Positions 16,792-25,675 of a stretch of DNA of 64,000 nucleotides are shown one piece after another. A model generated the notes under the pieces. The model was not told the DNA's origin and did no database searches. It worked only from the letters and a program-made list of their open reading frames with translations. The position numbers and the translations under genes are program-made. This stretch comes from Rhodospirillaceae bacterium (GTDB lineage Bacteria > Pseudomonadota > Alphaproteobacteria > Rhodospirillales > JABHCV01), in contig JABJHA010000021.1 of assembly GCA_018662005.1 (NCBI GenBank), positions 62,001 through 126,000 of the forward strand. Direction: 5' to 3'. Within the stretch, counting starts at the first letter, position 1; each line of letters begins with the position of its first letter.

Positions 16792-17211
16792 CTACTTTTC
16801 TGATAAATGATCAATACCTGACTGGGCGCATTCCCGGTCCTGGTCTGCTGTTCCTGAACTGCAGCCAATGCCACCGATGACGTCTTCGCCATCGAATACG
16901 GGTAGGCCGCCGCCGACAACGGTGAAACGTCCGCGGGCAGCGGTATGGATGCCGAATGTCAAAGAGCCGGGTTGACAAAGGGCGTTGTACTCATGGGTTC
17001 CGCGTCGTGAAACAGCGGCGCTGAAAGCCTTGTCCTGGGAGAGCGATATGCTGAGCACTTTTGACCCGTCCATGCGCGAGAAGGCAATCAGGTCGCCTGA
17101 CTCGTCGGAAACGGCAATACACATCGGGATACCGATTTCCAAGGCTTTGGCTTCAGCACCTGCAATCAGTTCAAGGGCGTCGGCCTGAGAAAGACGTTTG
17201 ATGTTTAACAT
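16792..17211 (-). CDS. GlcG/HbpS-family protein
   Basis: 139 residues of the GlcG/HbpS (DUF336) family: LELIAGAEAKALEIGIPMCIAVSDESGDLIAFSRMDG, SQDKAFSAAVSRRGTHEY and the GGGLPVFDGEDVIGGIGCSSG loop. Some members bind heme or cobalamin-like ligands; others sit in glycolate and diol operons with unclear function. Three bases separate its start from the iclR stop. Placement next to a glyoxylate reductase fits a role in 2-hydroxyacid metabolism. Confidence 0.9.
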   Translation of the reverse strand: MLNIKRLSQADALELIAGAEAKALEIGIPMCIAVSDESGDLIAFSRMDGSKVLSISLSQDKAFSAAVSRRGTHEYNALCQPGSLTFGIHTAARGRFTVVGGGLPVFDGEDVIGGIGCSSGTADQDRECAQSGIDHLSEK

Positions 17212-17214
17212 GCT

Positions 17215-18087
17215 CTAACCGATGGCCACTGCCTGGACAGGCAGACCTATTTCAGAAGGTTGTCTGCCGCCCAGATCGCTGGTGATGTCTTTGCAGGTTT
17301 TGTGGACAAGCTCGCCAATGGACGGGATTCGATCATTGGTAATACGCGCCGTCGGGCCCGAAATTGAAACCGCTGCAAGCGGTCCGCCGTTCTCGTCATA
17401 AATGACAGAAGCGACGCAGCGCATTCCAACGGACTGTTCTTCATCATCAATGGCGTAACCACGTTGTCTGACGTCTTCGAGCTCACTCATTAAATTTGCC
17501 GTAAAGATTTGCGCGCCATCATTTGTGTCAGATATTTGCTGCTGGGTGATGCGGTTGCGGTCAACATCGGGCATGGCAGCCAGGATGGCCTTGCCGACGG
17601 CTGATGAATGAATGGGCGCGCGCGAGCCGGGACGCACGAACGCACGGACTATTTCGCGACATTCCACCTGCGCCAGATAGACGATGCCTTCCTGATCGTG
17701 GGTTGCCAGATTGACTGTCTCTCCAGCTTGATCCATCAGGTGACGCATAAAAATCTTGGCCAGCGGCACGAAGTTTCTGGAGCGTGCAAAGGTGTTGCCG
17801 ACAACAAAAGACTGGACCCCGACTGACCATAAATTCGATGTCCTGTTGAAACGGACAAAACGACGATTCTCAAGAGTCGTCAGCAACCGGTGGGTGGTTG
17901 ATGTGGGCAACTCGCCAAGGCGCGCCAGTTCTGTCAGGGTCAGGCCGTTATCGTGCTCGGATAGCTTTTCAAGGATGATCAGGGCGCGGGTCAGGGACTG
18001 CACCTGGGGGCTTCGTTCGGCAACCTTTTTTTTAGCCTTGTCTTGCCCTTTGGATGGCGGCGCAACAGGTTTTGCGGATTGGTTCAC
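17215..18087 (-). CDS. IclR-family transcriptional regulator
   Basis: About 290 residues. A winged helix-turn-helix lies near residues 30-90 (LTELARLGELPTSTTHRLLTTLENRRFVRF), followed by the IclR effector domain (HLMDQAGETVNLATHDQEGIVYLAQVE, SAVGKAILAAMP, GYAIDDEEQSVGMRCVASVIYDENGGPLAAVSISGP). The N-terminal 25 residues are Lys-rich. The start is taken as GTG at 18087 with GGAG 8 nt upstream; a TTG at 18099 is the longer option. First gene of its operon and divergent from malyl-CoA lyase, so it probably controls both and may sense a small organic acid. Confidence 0.93.
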   Translation of the reverse strand: MNQSAKPVAPPSKGQDKAKKKVAERSPQVQSLTRALIILEKLSEHDNGLTLTELARLGELPTSTTHRLLTTLENRRFVRFNRTSNLWSVGVQSFVVGNTFARSRNFVPLAKIFMRHLMDQAGETVNLATHDQEGIVYLAQVECREIVRAFVRPGSRAPIHSSAVGKAILAAMPDVDRNRITQQQISDTNDGAQIFTANLMSELEDVRQRGYAIDDEEQSVGMRCVASVIYDENGGPLAAVSISGPTARITNDRIPSIGELVHKTCKDITSDLGGRQPSEIGLPVQAVAIG

Positions 18088-18153
18088 GTTGGTCTCCAAA
18101 AAGGTTAAGTATCAGGATCAATATCCGGTTATATACACGTGTTCCCGCATTGT

Positions 18154-18166
18154 GGAAACCCTTTCC
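18154..18166. promoter_or_regulatory. Inverted repeat, candidate IclR operator
   Basis: GGAAA-CCC-TTTCC lies in the divergent iclR/mcl gap, ending 7 bp before the putative -35 of mcl. Position and symmetry suit a regulator binding site; similar GGAAA/TTTCC boxes are known for several IclR-family proteins. A related palindrome precedes dctP. Confidence 0.45.
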
Positions 18167-18173
18167 TATTTTG

Positions 18174-18202
18174 TTGACAGGCCTTGGCGACGGGCATAGA
18201 TG
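18174..18202 (+). promoter_or_regulatory. Sigma-70 promoter of the malyl-CoA lyase gene
   Basis: A perfect -35 TTGACA (18174-18179), a 17-bp spacer and -10 TAGATG (18197-18202). The start site would be near 18209, giving a leader of about 87 nt before the ATG at 18296. Confidence 0.55.
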
Positions 18203-18295
18203 GTTGCTAGCTTAACAACCGGCCTGCAGCGCTCTTGATAAAAGGGCAAGCGGGACGGCTTATTCTAATTCAAATAATTTCAGTGGAGACGGCCA

Positions 18296-19276
18296 ATGAG
18301 TTTCACCATCGTTGAACAGTGCCCGGGGCGTTTGAACCGCTCGGAACTGGCGGTTCCGGGATCAAATACGAAATTCCTTGAAAAGGCAGCTTCCGGCGAT
18401 GCCGATGTTGTCTTCCTTGATCTGGAAGACGCCGTCGCACCAGATGACAAGGAACAGGCCCGCAAGAACATTATCGAAGCCCTGAATGATCTTGATTGGA
18501 GCGGCAAGACCGTATCCGTCCGTATCAACGGACTGGATACCCACTACATGTACCGGGACGTCGTTGATGTGGTTGAGCAGGCGGGTCACAATCTGGACCT
18601 GATTATGATCCCCAAGGCCGGCACCGCTGCCGACATCTACGCCATCGACATGCTGGTTACCCAGATTGAACAGGCCAAGAGTCATACCAACCCCATCGGT
18701 TTCGAGATGATTATTGAAACGGCCCTCGGAATGGCCAATGTTCACGAAATCGCTGCCGCTAGCCCGCGTAACGAATCCCTGCACTTCGGTGTAGCCGATT
18801 ACGCTGCCTCAACCAAGGCCCGGACCACCGTCATCGGCGGCCCTAATGCCGATTATGGCGTGCTGACGGATGCGGATGCTGATGGCAACCGTGACTACCA
18901 TTGGGGTGACATGTGGCATTATGCCGTCGCCCGTATGGTTGTCGCTGCCCGCGCCAACGGTCTGCGTCCCATTGACGGCCCGTTCGGTGATTTCTCTGAC
19001 CCTGACGGATACGCCGCACAGGCTAACCGTTCGGCGGTCCTGGGTTGTGAAGGCAAGTGGGCCATTCATCCTTCCCAAACGGCCCTGGCCAACGAATTGT
19101 TCACCCCTTCGGAAGCCGAAGTCACCAAGGCCAAGCGTATTCTTGAAGCCATGGAACAAGCCCAGAAAGAAGGCAAAGGCGCGGTCGCCCTCGACGGACG
19201 CCTGATCGACATCGCTTCGATCAAGCAGGCCGAAGTACTGGTCCAAAAGGCCGAAGAAATCGCCGCAGCCGGTTAA
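18296..19276 (+). CDS. mcl: L-malyl-CoA / beta-methylmalyl-CoA lyase
   Basis: 326 residues of the HpcH/HpaI-CitE aldolase family, closest to alphaproteobacterial Mcl1: VVFLDLEDAVAPDDKEQARKN, the metal-site Glu in FEMIIETALGMANVHEIA, and the Mcl-specific HFGVADYAASTKARTTVIGG and YHWGDMWHYAVARMVVAARANGLRPIDGPFGDF. It cleaves malyl-CoA to acetyl-CoA and glyoxylate, or beta-methylmalyl-CoA to propionyl-CoA and glyoxylate, in the ethylmalonyl-CoA pathway or related routes. Good GTGGAG ribosome site. Followed by a strong terminator; divergent from iclR. Confidence 0.93.
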   Translation: MSFTIVEQCPGRLNRSELAVPGSNTKFLEKAASGDADVVFLDLEDAVAPDDKEQARKNIIEALNDLDWSGKTVSVRINGLDTHYMYRDVVDVVEQAGHNLDLIMIPKAGTAADIYAIDMLVTQIEQAKSHTNPIGFEMIIETALGMANVHEIAAASPRNESLHFGVADYAASTKARTTVIGGPNADYGVLTDADADGNRDYHWGDMWHYAVARMVVAARANGLRPIDGPFGDFSDPDGYAAQANRSAVLGCEGKWAIHPSQTALANELFTPSEAEVTKAKRILEAMEQAQKEGKGAVALDGRLIDIASIKQAEVLVQKAEEIAAAG

Positions 19277-19300
19277 GCGGCTCCAAGGTATGAAAAAATC

Positions 19301-19329
19301 AGCGGCGCTTTCGGGCGCTGCTTTTTTTT
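19301..19329 (+). terminator. Rho-independent terminator after malyl-CoA lyase
   Basis: AGCGGCGC-TTTC-GGGCGCTGCT hairpin (one imperfect pair) followed by eight T residues at 19322-19329, 25 bp after the stop codon. A run of six A before it (19293-19298) could allow some function in the reverse direction. Confidence 0.88.
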
Positions 19330-19367
19330 GCCTGTGACTTCACCATCCTGTGTGATAGATAACGGCC

Positions 19368-20324
19368 ATGCATAATTATCTCGATTTTGAAAAACCGATT
19401 GCTGATCTTGAAGGCAAAATTGAAGAGCTTCGCCATCTGTCCAGCGATGGCGAGGTCAATATTGCCGACGAGGTGACCAAGCTTCAGGCCAAAGTTGACA
19501 AGTTGTTGCGTCAGACCTACGGCAAGCTGACGCCGTGGCAGAAGACCCAAATTGCCCGTCATCCTGATCGTCCGCATACGGTTGATTATCTGTCTGCCCT
19601 GATTGATGATTTTACCCCGCTTGCCGGTGACCGCGCCTTCGCCGAAGACAAGGCGATCATCGGCGGTTTGGGCCGTTTTCGCGGCTCTTCAGTGGTTGTC
19701 ATTGGTAACGAGAAGGGGGCTGACACGAACGACAGAGTTGCCCACAATTTTGGCATGGCCCGTCCCGAGGGTTATCGCAAGGTCATCCGTTTGATGGAAT
19801 TGGCCGATCGCTTCAACCTGCCGGTGATCACCCTGGTCGATACGCCGGGTGCTTATCCCGGGGTTGACGCCGAAGCGCGCGGACAGGCCGAAGCCATCGC
19901 CCGATCTATCGAAACCTGTTTCCAGATCAAGGTGCCGCTGATCAGCATCGTCATCGGTGAAGGCGGTTCCGGTGGCGCCATGGCCATGGCAGCCGCCAAT
20001 TGCGTGCTGATGCTGGAACACGCCATCTATTCGGTCATCTCCCCCGAAGGATGCGCATCGATCCTGTGGCGTGATGGCGAGCAGTCCAAAGACGCCGCCG
20101 ATGCTCTTAAGCTGACGGCGCAGGACTTGCTCAGACTTGACGTTATCGAAGGTATCATTGCCGAACCCCTGGGCGGCGCCCATCGTAGCCGGGATGCAAC
20201 GATCAGGGCAGTCGGTGAGGCCATCGAAGGCAGCTTACAGGATTTGTCGGGCCTCGATGGGGGCGTTCTGAGAAGCAAGCGCCGGGAAAAATTCCTTAAA
20301 ATCGGCTCGCAACTGCCTGAGTAA
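19368..20324 (+). CDS. accA: Acetyl-CoA carboxylase carboxyltransferase alpha subunit
   Basis: 318 residues, complete. Transfers carboxyl from carboxybiotin to acetyl-CoA with AccD to make malonyl-CoA. The N-terminal [18 protein letters not shown], the crotonase-fold motifs [17 protein letters not shown]-like (here [17 protein letters not shown]) and [13 protein letters not shown], and the C-terminal [12 protein letters not shown] and [10 protein letters not shown] stretches are all present. Cytosolic. Stand-alone after the mcl terminator; its stop is 3 bp from the convergent downstream gene. Confidence 0.97.
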   Translation: MHNYLDFEKPIADLEGKIEELRHLSSDGEVNIADEVTKLQAKVDKLLRQTYGKLTPWQKTQIARHPDRPHTVDYLSALIDDFTPLAGDRAFAEDKAIIGGLGRFRGSSVVVIGNEKGADTNDRVAHNFGMARPEGYRKVIRLMELADRFNLPVITLVDTPGAYPGVDAEARGQAEAIARSIETCFQIKVPLISIVIGEGGSGGAMAMAAANCVLMLEHAIYSVISPEGCASILWRDGEQSKDAADALKLTAQDLLRLDVIEGIIAEPLGGAHRSRDATIRAVGEAIEGSLQDLSGLDGGVLRSKRREKFLKIGSQLPE

Positions 20325-20327
20325 CGC

Positions 20328-21116
20328 TCATTGTTTTTCCAGGTAAAGATCAAAATGTTTCAGTAATTCGGGAACATTCGGGTCAAGGGTTTCCCACAAC
20401 TGCGCACCCTTGGGGTCGTTGTTGCGAAGGTAGCGCAAGAAGCTGTCACACTGTTTCTCAAGTTGTTTCTTGAAGTCGATCATCTGACTGGAAAACTTGT
20501 CCATTTCCAGGCCCTGATAGGCCATTTCCTCGTACAGCCAGGCTTCGCATTCCATATCGATCAGGCGCATTTTTCCCCAACGGTTGTTCAAATGCTGAAT
20601 ACCGTGACCAACCAGTTCATGAACCATCACTGCGGCCAACTCCTTGACCGGCCATTTGACACCGTGGCGGCTGACAATCACCAGAAAAGTCAATTGCCGG
20701 GCGCGTTTGAAATAGTGGGGCGAGAACAGGGCGACCTGGACAGAGGCCATGTTGGACATCTTGTCGGGATAGCGGGGATCGTAGACGATGGTCACCGGAC
20801 CCTTTTTCTTCAACCGTTCGATTTGCGATTTACTGAACGCCGAACCACCTTCGATCAGGGCCAGGGCCTCGCTGATAACCTTCAGCGCCTGGGCCGGCTC
20901 AACAATCGGTACATCAAACTTTTCACCGACTGGCGGGGCCAGTCCAATCAGGGAAATGCCCTTGTATTCTGAAAGGGCCATGCCGGTTGTTATGGCGGGA
21001 TCTTTAACGATGGCGGTTGCTTGTCTGTCGGTCAGTGCCGAGCCCTGCGTCGGCTGCAGCGCCAGTAAAGAGAGAAGGAAAAGGTGTGAAAACTTTTTAA
21101 ACAGCCTGCCCAACAA
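20328..21116 (-). CDS. Secreted metallopeptidase-like protein of unknown family
   Basis: 262 residues. A signal peptide (FKKFSHLFLLSLLALQPTQGSA) opens the protein, so it is periplasmic or a lipid-free secreted protein. A histidine motif MVHELVGHGIQHL near residue 165 is followed about 20 residues later by IDMECEAWLYEE, an arrangement like zinc peptidases in which a downstream Glu is the third ligand. The motif is HExxGH rather than HExxH, so activity is uncertain. The start is one of two adjacent TTG codons (21116 or 21113) after GAGGTG; the gene overlaps the end of the RND permease by 20 bp and is likely co-transcribed with it. Confidence 0.7.
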   Translation of the reverse strand: MLGRLFKKFSHLFLLSLLALQPTQGSALTDRQATAIVKDPAITTGMALSEYKGISLIGLAPPVGEKFDVPIVEPAQALKVISEALALIEGGSAFSKSQIERLKKKGPVTIVYDPRYPDKMSNMASVQVALFSPHYFKRARQLTFLVIVSRHGVKWPVKELAAVMVHELVGHGIQHLNNRWGKMRLIDMECEAWLYEEMAYQGLEMDKFSSQMIDFKKQLEKQCDSFLRYLRNNDPKGAQLWETLDPNVPELLKHFDLYLEKQ

Positions 21117-24100
21117 TCACCTCGCTGTTACCTTCGTTTATGTCAACGGTCCAGCCGAAATCATCGAAGATGGCATAAAGCACCGGCACCACAATCAACA
21201 CCAGTCCGGTCGATGCCAGCAACCCGAAACTCAGGCTGGTGACCAGGGGAATCAGAATCTGCGCCTGTAGACTTTGTTCAAGCATTAGCGGCAACAGCCC
21301 GGCAATGGTCGTAAGCGAGGTCAGCAAGACGGCCCGGAAACGTTCGCGACTTGCGGTCTGGGCCGCATCAACAGACGATTTCCCTTCGGCCCTTCGGATC
21401 TTGATGAAGTGAACCAGCAGGATCGAATCATTGACGACGACACCGGCCAGTGAAGCGTAACCAATAATTGACGGCATCGACAAGTCGAGCCCCATCAACA
21501 GATGTCCCCAGATCACCCCGATCAGGCCAAGTGGGATGATCGACATGACAATGATGGGTTCAATGTAGCTTTTGAAAAGGAAGCAAAGCAGCAGGAAAAC
21601 GCCAATAAGGCCGAGCCCGAAACCCTTGATAATGGATTTGCCGGTGGTCGCCCCCTCCTTAACCTGCCCCTCGTAGGAAATGCTGACCCCCGGATGTTCC
21701 GTGAGCAGGTTGTCCAGGAAACGACTGCGGGTATCGCGGATGATTTCGGCGACATTGGTGACCCGGGCGTCCACATCTCCCTGAATGGTCAGAGTACGCC
21801 TGCCATCGACCCGGGCGATCCGTGCCCAACCCCTGTCGCGTTGCAAGGTTGCCACCGTTGCCAGGGGCACCTGCCGACCCGACTTGGTGGTCAGGGTGAA
21901 GTATTCAAGATCAGCAAGTGAGTCGCGATCAAGGGCGGCGAGACGGACATCAATTTCCAGTGCTTCAGAGCCAACCTGGATTTCACTGACCGTGCGACCG
22001 AAAAAGGCGGCCCTGAGCTGGCTCGCGATGGTACTGGCGTCGAGTCCCAGGGACAGGGCCCCTGCGCTCAATTGCAGTCGGATTTCCGGTTTGCCGGGGC
22101 GCAAGTCGTCATGTAAATCCAGGACCCCTTCGTAAGTATTGATCCAGCCTTGCAGGGCCAGTGAAACGGATTTCAGTTCCTGCAGGTCATCCCCGTGCAG
22201 CCTTAAGTCAATGGCGCGCCCGGCAGGGCCGTGGGCGTATTCGACAAAATTGACCGCCAGAACATCGTCGAGGGTGCCACTTTCCTGGCGCCAGCGTTTG
22301 AGGATTTGCAATAGGCTGACGGTGCGAATTTCAGCATCCAGCAGGTCAACCGAAATGGTTGCGACATGGGGCCCTGTCTCGTTGGCGTCCCTGTTGGTGC
22401 CGTAGCGGATATTGATGTTTTTGACCAGCGCCTGTCCGCCAGGCTGATCCGGGCTAAATTCCGCATCGATACGTTTCAGGGCGGTGCTGATCCTGTCGAC
22501 CGTCGCCTCGGTTCGGGAAAGCGGTGTTCCTTGCGGTAGCAGGACGCGGGCTTCAATGAGATTGCCGTCGATATCGGGGAACGCCAGGAACTTTAATCCG
22601 CCACCGGCGACGATGGAGATGGAAAGCAGGAAAAAACCAACCATCAGGCCGATGCTCAAGTATCGCCACTCGACAGCTTTATCGACAAGACGTCCGACAA
22701 TACGCTGGCGCACCCAATCGAGCCGTTCTTCAAAACCCTGGCGGAACGTTGAGGGCTGCACACCGACGTGATTTTTTCTGGCGTGCGCCAGGTGATGGGG
22801 CAGGATCAAAAATGCTTCAACCAGCGACACGCTTAGTGTGGCGATCAGGATTATCGGCAAGACTTTGAGAATGTTGCCAATGGTGCCTTGCAGGAACATC
22901 AGTGAGCCGAAAATACAAACCGTCGTGATGTACGAGGCAATTACCCCCGGCGCCACCTGTCTGGTGCCGGTGATGGCGGCTTCGGTAATCGATTGTCCCT
23001 CGGCCAAGTGGCTGGCGATATTTTCGGACAGCACAATGGCGTCGTCCATGAGCAAGCCGACGGCGATCAAAAGCCCGACCATGGTAATCATGTCGAAGGA
23101 ATAACCGAGCACCGACATCATAAAGATAGTGCCCAGGAACGAGATTGGCAGCCCCATGGCGACCCAGAACGAAAAACGGAAACTGAAAAACAGCCACATG
23201 GTCAGGAACACCAGGAACAGCCCCTGCATTCCGTTGTAGAGCAGCATGTTCAGGCGGTCGCGGACAATCGTCGAGATATTCTGGGTCAGCTCAAACTCAA
23301 CGCCTGGCGGCACGATCTGGCGCTGTTGTTCCACAAAATCCGAAATAGCATCGACGACGACCAGGGTGTCTTCAGTCTTGGTCTTGGTTATTTCCAAGAT
23401 GGCTGCGCGTTGGCCATTGAAGATAATTTTTTCCTCATCAAGCTCGAAACGGTCGGTGATTGTGGCGATGTCGCCCAGGCGAATTTCCGAACCGCTTTTG
23501 CCGGAAATGACAATCAGGTCACTAAATTGTTCGATTGAACGGCGCTCGTCGGCGAAACGGATCAAGGTATTGCGCTCGAACTGCTCAATGGCGCCGGCGG
23601 GAAGATCAATGCTTTGACGGGAAATGACATCAGCAATATCGGCAATGCTCAAACCGGATTGTCTAAGCGCCAATGCAGGAATTTCTATTCTGATCTGGTG
23701 ATCGGAAAAACCCCTGATGGTGACTTGTGAAATGGCGCTGATTTGCAGCATCTGATTTTTCAGTTGTTCGGCGTATGCCTTCAAATGGGCCGGTGACATG
23801 GGTCCCGCAACGGCGACGGAAACGACAAAATCGGTTCGGCCATTTTGACTGATGACGGGGGGCTCGACTGATTCGGGGAAACTGTCGATGGCTTCAACTT
23901 CGGTTTTTATATCCCCCAAAAAGCGGTCAATATCGCTACCTTCACGCATTTTTATAATCGCGGTGCCGACATTTTCCTGTGAATCACAGCGTACCTCATT
24001 GATCTCGCTTATGCTTTCGACGGCATCTTCAATGCGTTCACAAATAGCGCTTTCCACTTCCAGGGCGCTGGCCCCGGGGTATACGGCGCGGACGGTGATT

Positions 24101-24225
24101 TGATCGGGTGGAATGTCAGGGAAGGTTTCACGTTTGACCGATGGTGCTGCGGCCAGGCCAATAACGATAAAGGCGATCATCAACAGGTTCGCCGCCGTCG
24201 GATGGGTGGCGAAAAAGCGGATCAT
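21097..24225 (-). CDS. RND-family efflux permease
   Basis: 1042 residues of the AcrB/HAE1-like superfamily: twelve membrane helices in two halves, the proton-relay pair of Asp in GLLIAVGLLMDDAIVLSENIASHLAEGQ, and the second-half PSIIGYASLAGVVVNDSILLVHF. Two large periplasmic loops are present. It exports unknown substrates by proton exchange in a tripartite pump; no outer-membrane channel gene is adjacent. It starts within the stop of its adaptor (4-bp ATGA overlap). Confidence 0.94.
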   Translation of the reverse strand: MIRFFATHPTAANLLMIAFIVIGLAAAPSVKRETFPDIPPDQITVRAVYPGASALEVESAICERIEDAVESISEINEVRCDSQENVGTAIIKMREGSDIDRFLGDIKTEVEAIDSFPESVEPPVISQNGRTDFVVSVAVAGPMSPAHLKAYAEQLKNQMLQISAISQVTIRGFSDHQIRIEIPALALRQSGLSIADIADVISRQSIDLPAGAIEQFERNTLIRFADERRSIEQFSDLIVISGKSGSEIRLGDIATITDRFELDEEKIIFNGQRAAILEITKTKTEDTLVVVDAISDFVEQQRQIVPPGVEFELTQNISTIVRDRLNMLLYNGMQGLFLVFLTMWLFFSFRFSFWVAMGLPISFLGTIFMMSVLGYSFDMITMVGLLIAVGLLMDDAIVLSENIASHLAEGQSITEAAITGTRQVAPGVIASYITTVCIFGSLMFLQGTIGNILKVLPIILIATLSVSLVEAFLILPHHLAHARKNHVGVQPSTFRQGFEERLDWVRQRIVGRLVDKAVEWRYLSIGLMVGFFLLSISIVAGGGLKFLAFPDIDGNLIEARVLLPQGTPLSRTEATVDRISTALKRIDAEFSPDQPGGQALVKNINIRYGTNRDANETGPHVATISVDLLDAEIRTVSLLQILKRWRQESGTLDDVLAVNFVEYAHGPAGRAIDLRLHGDDLQELKSVSLALQGWINTYEGVLDLHDDLRPGKPEIRLQLSAGALSLGLDASTIASQLRAAFFGRTVSEIQVGSEALEIDVRLAALDRDSLADLEYFTLTTKSGRQVPLATVATLQRDRGWARIARVDGRRTLTIQGDVDARVTNVAEIIRDTRSRFLDNLLTEHPGVSISYEGQVKEGATTGKSIIKGFGLGLIGVFLLLCFLFKSYIEPIIVMSIIPLGLIGVIWGHLLMGLDLSMPSIIGYASLAGVVVNDSILLVHFIKIRRAEGKSSVDAAQTASRERFRAVLLTSLTTIAGLLPLMLEQSLQAQILIPLVTSLSFGLLASTGLVLIVVPVLYAIFDDFGWTVDINEGNSEVIVGQAV

Positions 24226-25592
24226 CTGACCTCACCCCCGCCCTCGGCTTCTCTGATCAATCTGGCGCTAACGTCATCGTCCAGGCTCGGCACGACAAGC
24301 ATTCCGGCAATCGCCGGAATGGGATCAGAAACGACAATTCTCTCGCCACTTACAAGGCCGCTTTTAATGACCGAGAAATTGGTTTGCGGGAAGGCAACCT
24401 CAACGGCCCTGATTTCAAGTCTGTTTTCACTGTTTACGACATAGACGTTTGATCCGTGCAGACTGGAGCGCGGGATGACAAGCTGCTGCGGGCGCGGGCG
24501 ACCTTTGAGTTCAACCTCAACAAACATATTCTTGGTCAATGGCGGCCTTGAGCCGGGCAGGGCCTGTCCGTATGGATCATCGACGGCGACGATAACACCG
24601 GCGGTGCGGGTTTCAGGATCAATGCTGTCGTTGATACGGGTGAAGCGGGCTGGCCACTCAGCGTCGATGGAGCTGGCACGTAACCGAACGAGCGCTTCAA
24701 ACCCTAACAGATCGGGCAGCTTGCTCATCAAACCTGCGGCGCCACCCGGCATAGTCGCGTGTGGCGGGATAAGATTGATCAGGCGACCAAGGGGTATCTG
24801 GGCGGTGACTTCGGCAACCGCGATATCATCAGCGACGGCAAGCACCTTGCCCAGGCCGGTGTACTGGGTCGCCTCGACATTAACTTCGGCGATGCGGGCA
24901 TCAAAGGGGGCGACGACTTCAGTGCGCGCCAGATCAAGGTGGGCGGCTTCCAGTCGGGTCTGATTTTGTGCCCGCTGGGCATTCAGGACGTCGCGTTCGG
25001 CTGGAATTAAATTCAGGGTATTGCGCAAGCTCTGGACGCTTTGGCGGCCTTTCAGGAAATTGCGCTCCTCCTGATCAACAGCGGCCTGTGAAACGGTGCC
25101 CTGTTTATGCAGTTTGCGCTTGCGTTCAAAATCACCCTTGATCAGCTCAAGACTGCGTTCCTCTATTTCAAGGGAAGCCCTCGTGTTTTTCTGTGACCCG
25201 TTTAGTTCCTCTATCTGGGCATTGATGGCACGGAGGTCAGCTTCGGCCTGGGCGATGCCTAGACGGTAATCCGTCGGATCAATCTTCAGCAGCACAGTAC
25301 CCTTGGCGACAATCGCGCCTTTTTTCAGTTGTGGATGAATTTCAACGATTTTTCCCGAGACTTCGGCAACGGCCTGCCAAATCCGGCCGGGCTTTACGTT
25401 GCCATAGCCGATGGCGCGGGGGATCAAGGTCACTTTCGCAACCTCGATAATCCGGACGCTGGCCATGAGCTCTTTTGCGGGTCGTTGTTCAGGCGATGTC
25501 CGGGACTTTAAGGCGATGGCAAAAACAAGGGCGCCGGCGATAACCGGTACCAGAAAAAGCCACAGGCGCCGCATTGTCAGAAACTGCTTCAT
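24222..25592 (-). CDS. RND efflux periplasmic adaptor (HlyD/MFP type)
   Basis: About 456 residues: an N-terminal anchor (LWLFLVPVIAGALVFAIAL), a biotinyl-lipoyl-like part beginning VAEVSGKIVEIHPQLKKGAIVAKGTVLLKIDP, a coiled-coil hairpin of roughly 100 residues (IEERSLELIKGDFERKRKLHKQG), and a beta-barrel segment. It joins the permease to an outer-membrane channel. The ATG at 25592 is chosen because AAGGA lies 9 nt upstream; the longer frame starts at a TTG (25616). Its coding sequence contains a perfect 9-bp hairpin at 24300-24321 that happens to encode PIPAIAGM. Confidence 0.92.
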   Translation of the reverse strand: MKQFLTMRRLWLFLVPVIAGALVFAIALKSRTSPEQRPAKELMASVRIIEVAKVTLIPRAIGYGNVKPGRIWQAVAEVSGKIVEIHPQLKKGAIVAKGTVLLKIDPTDYRLGIAQAEADLRAINAQIEELNGSQKNTRASLEIEERSLELIKGDFERKRKLHKQGTVSQAAVDQEERNFLKGRQSVQSLRNTLNLIPAERDVLNAQRAQNQTRLEAAHLDLARTEVVAPFDARIAEVNVEATQYTGLGKVLAVADDIAVAEVTAQIPLGRLINLIPPHATMPGGAAGLMSKLPDLLGFEALVRLRASSIDAEWPARFTRINDSIDPETRTAGVIVAVDDPYGQALPGSRPPLTKNMFVEVELKGRPRPQQLVIPRSSLHGSNVYVVNSENRLEIRAVEVAFPQTNFSVIKSGLVSGERIVVSDPIPAIAGMLVVPSLDDDVSARLIREAEGGGEVR

Positions 25593-25631
25593 CGCGCACA
25601 TATCCTTATCTTTCAATACGATACATCCAGA

Positions 25632-25671
25632 TTGCGAAAAAGGGAACGCAGTTTGCGAAAAAGGGAAAGAC
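25632..25671. repeat. Short tandem direct repeat
   Basis: Two copies of TTGCGAAAAAGGGAA about 20 bp apart lie between the adaptor start and the secA stop. They could bind a regulator of the efflux operon, but only two copies exist. Confidence 0.5.
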
Positions 25672-25675
25672 CTTT

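Noticed and set aside
24300-24321. Perfect 9-bp inverted repeat as a possible terminator
   Set aside because: It lies inside the adaptor coding sequence, in frame, encoding PIPAIAGM, with no T-run.
25632-25671. CRISPR-like repeat pair
   Set aside because: Only two short copies about 20 bp apart with no spacer structure or cas genes; no CRISPR array was seen anywhere in the window.
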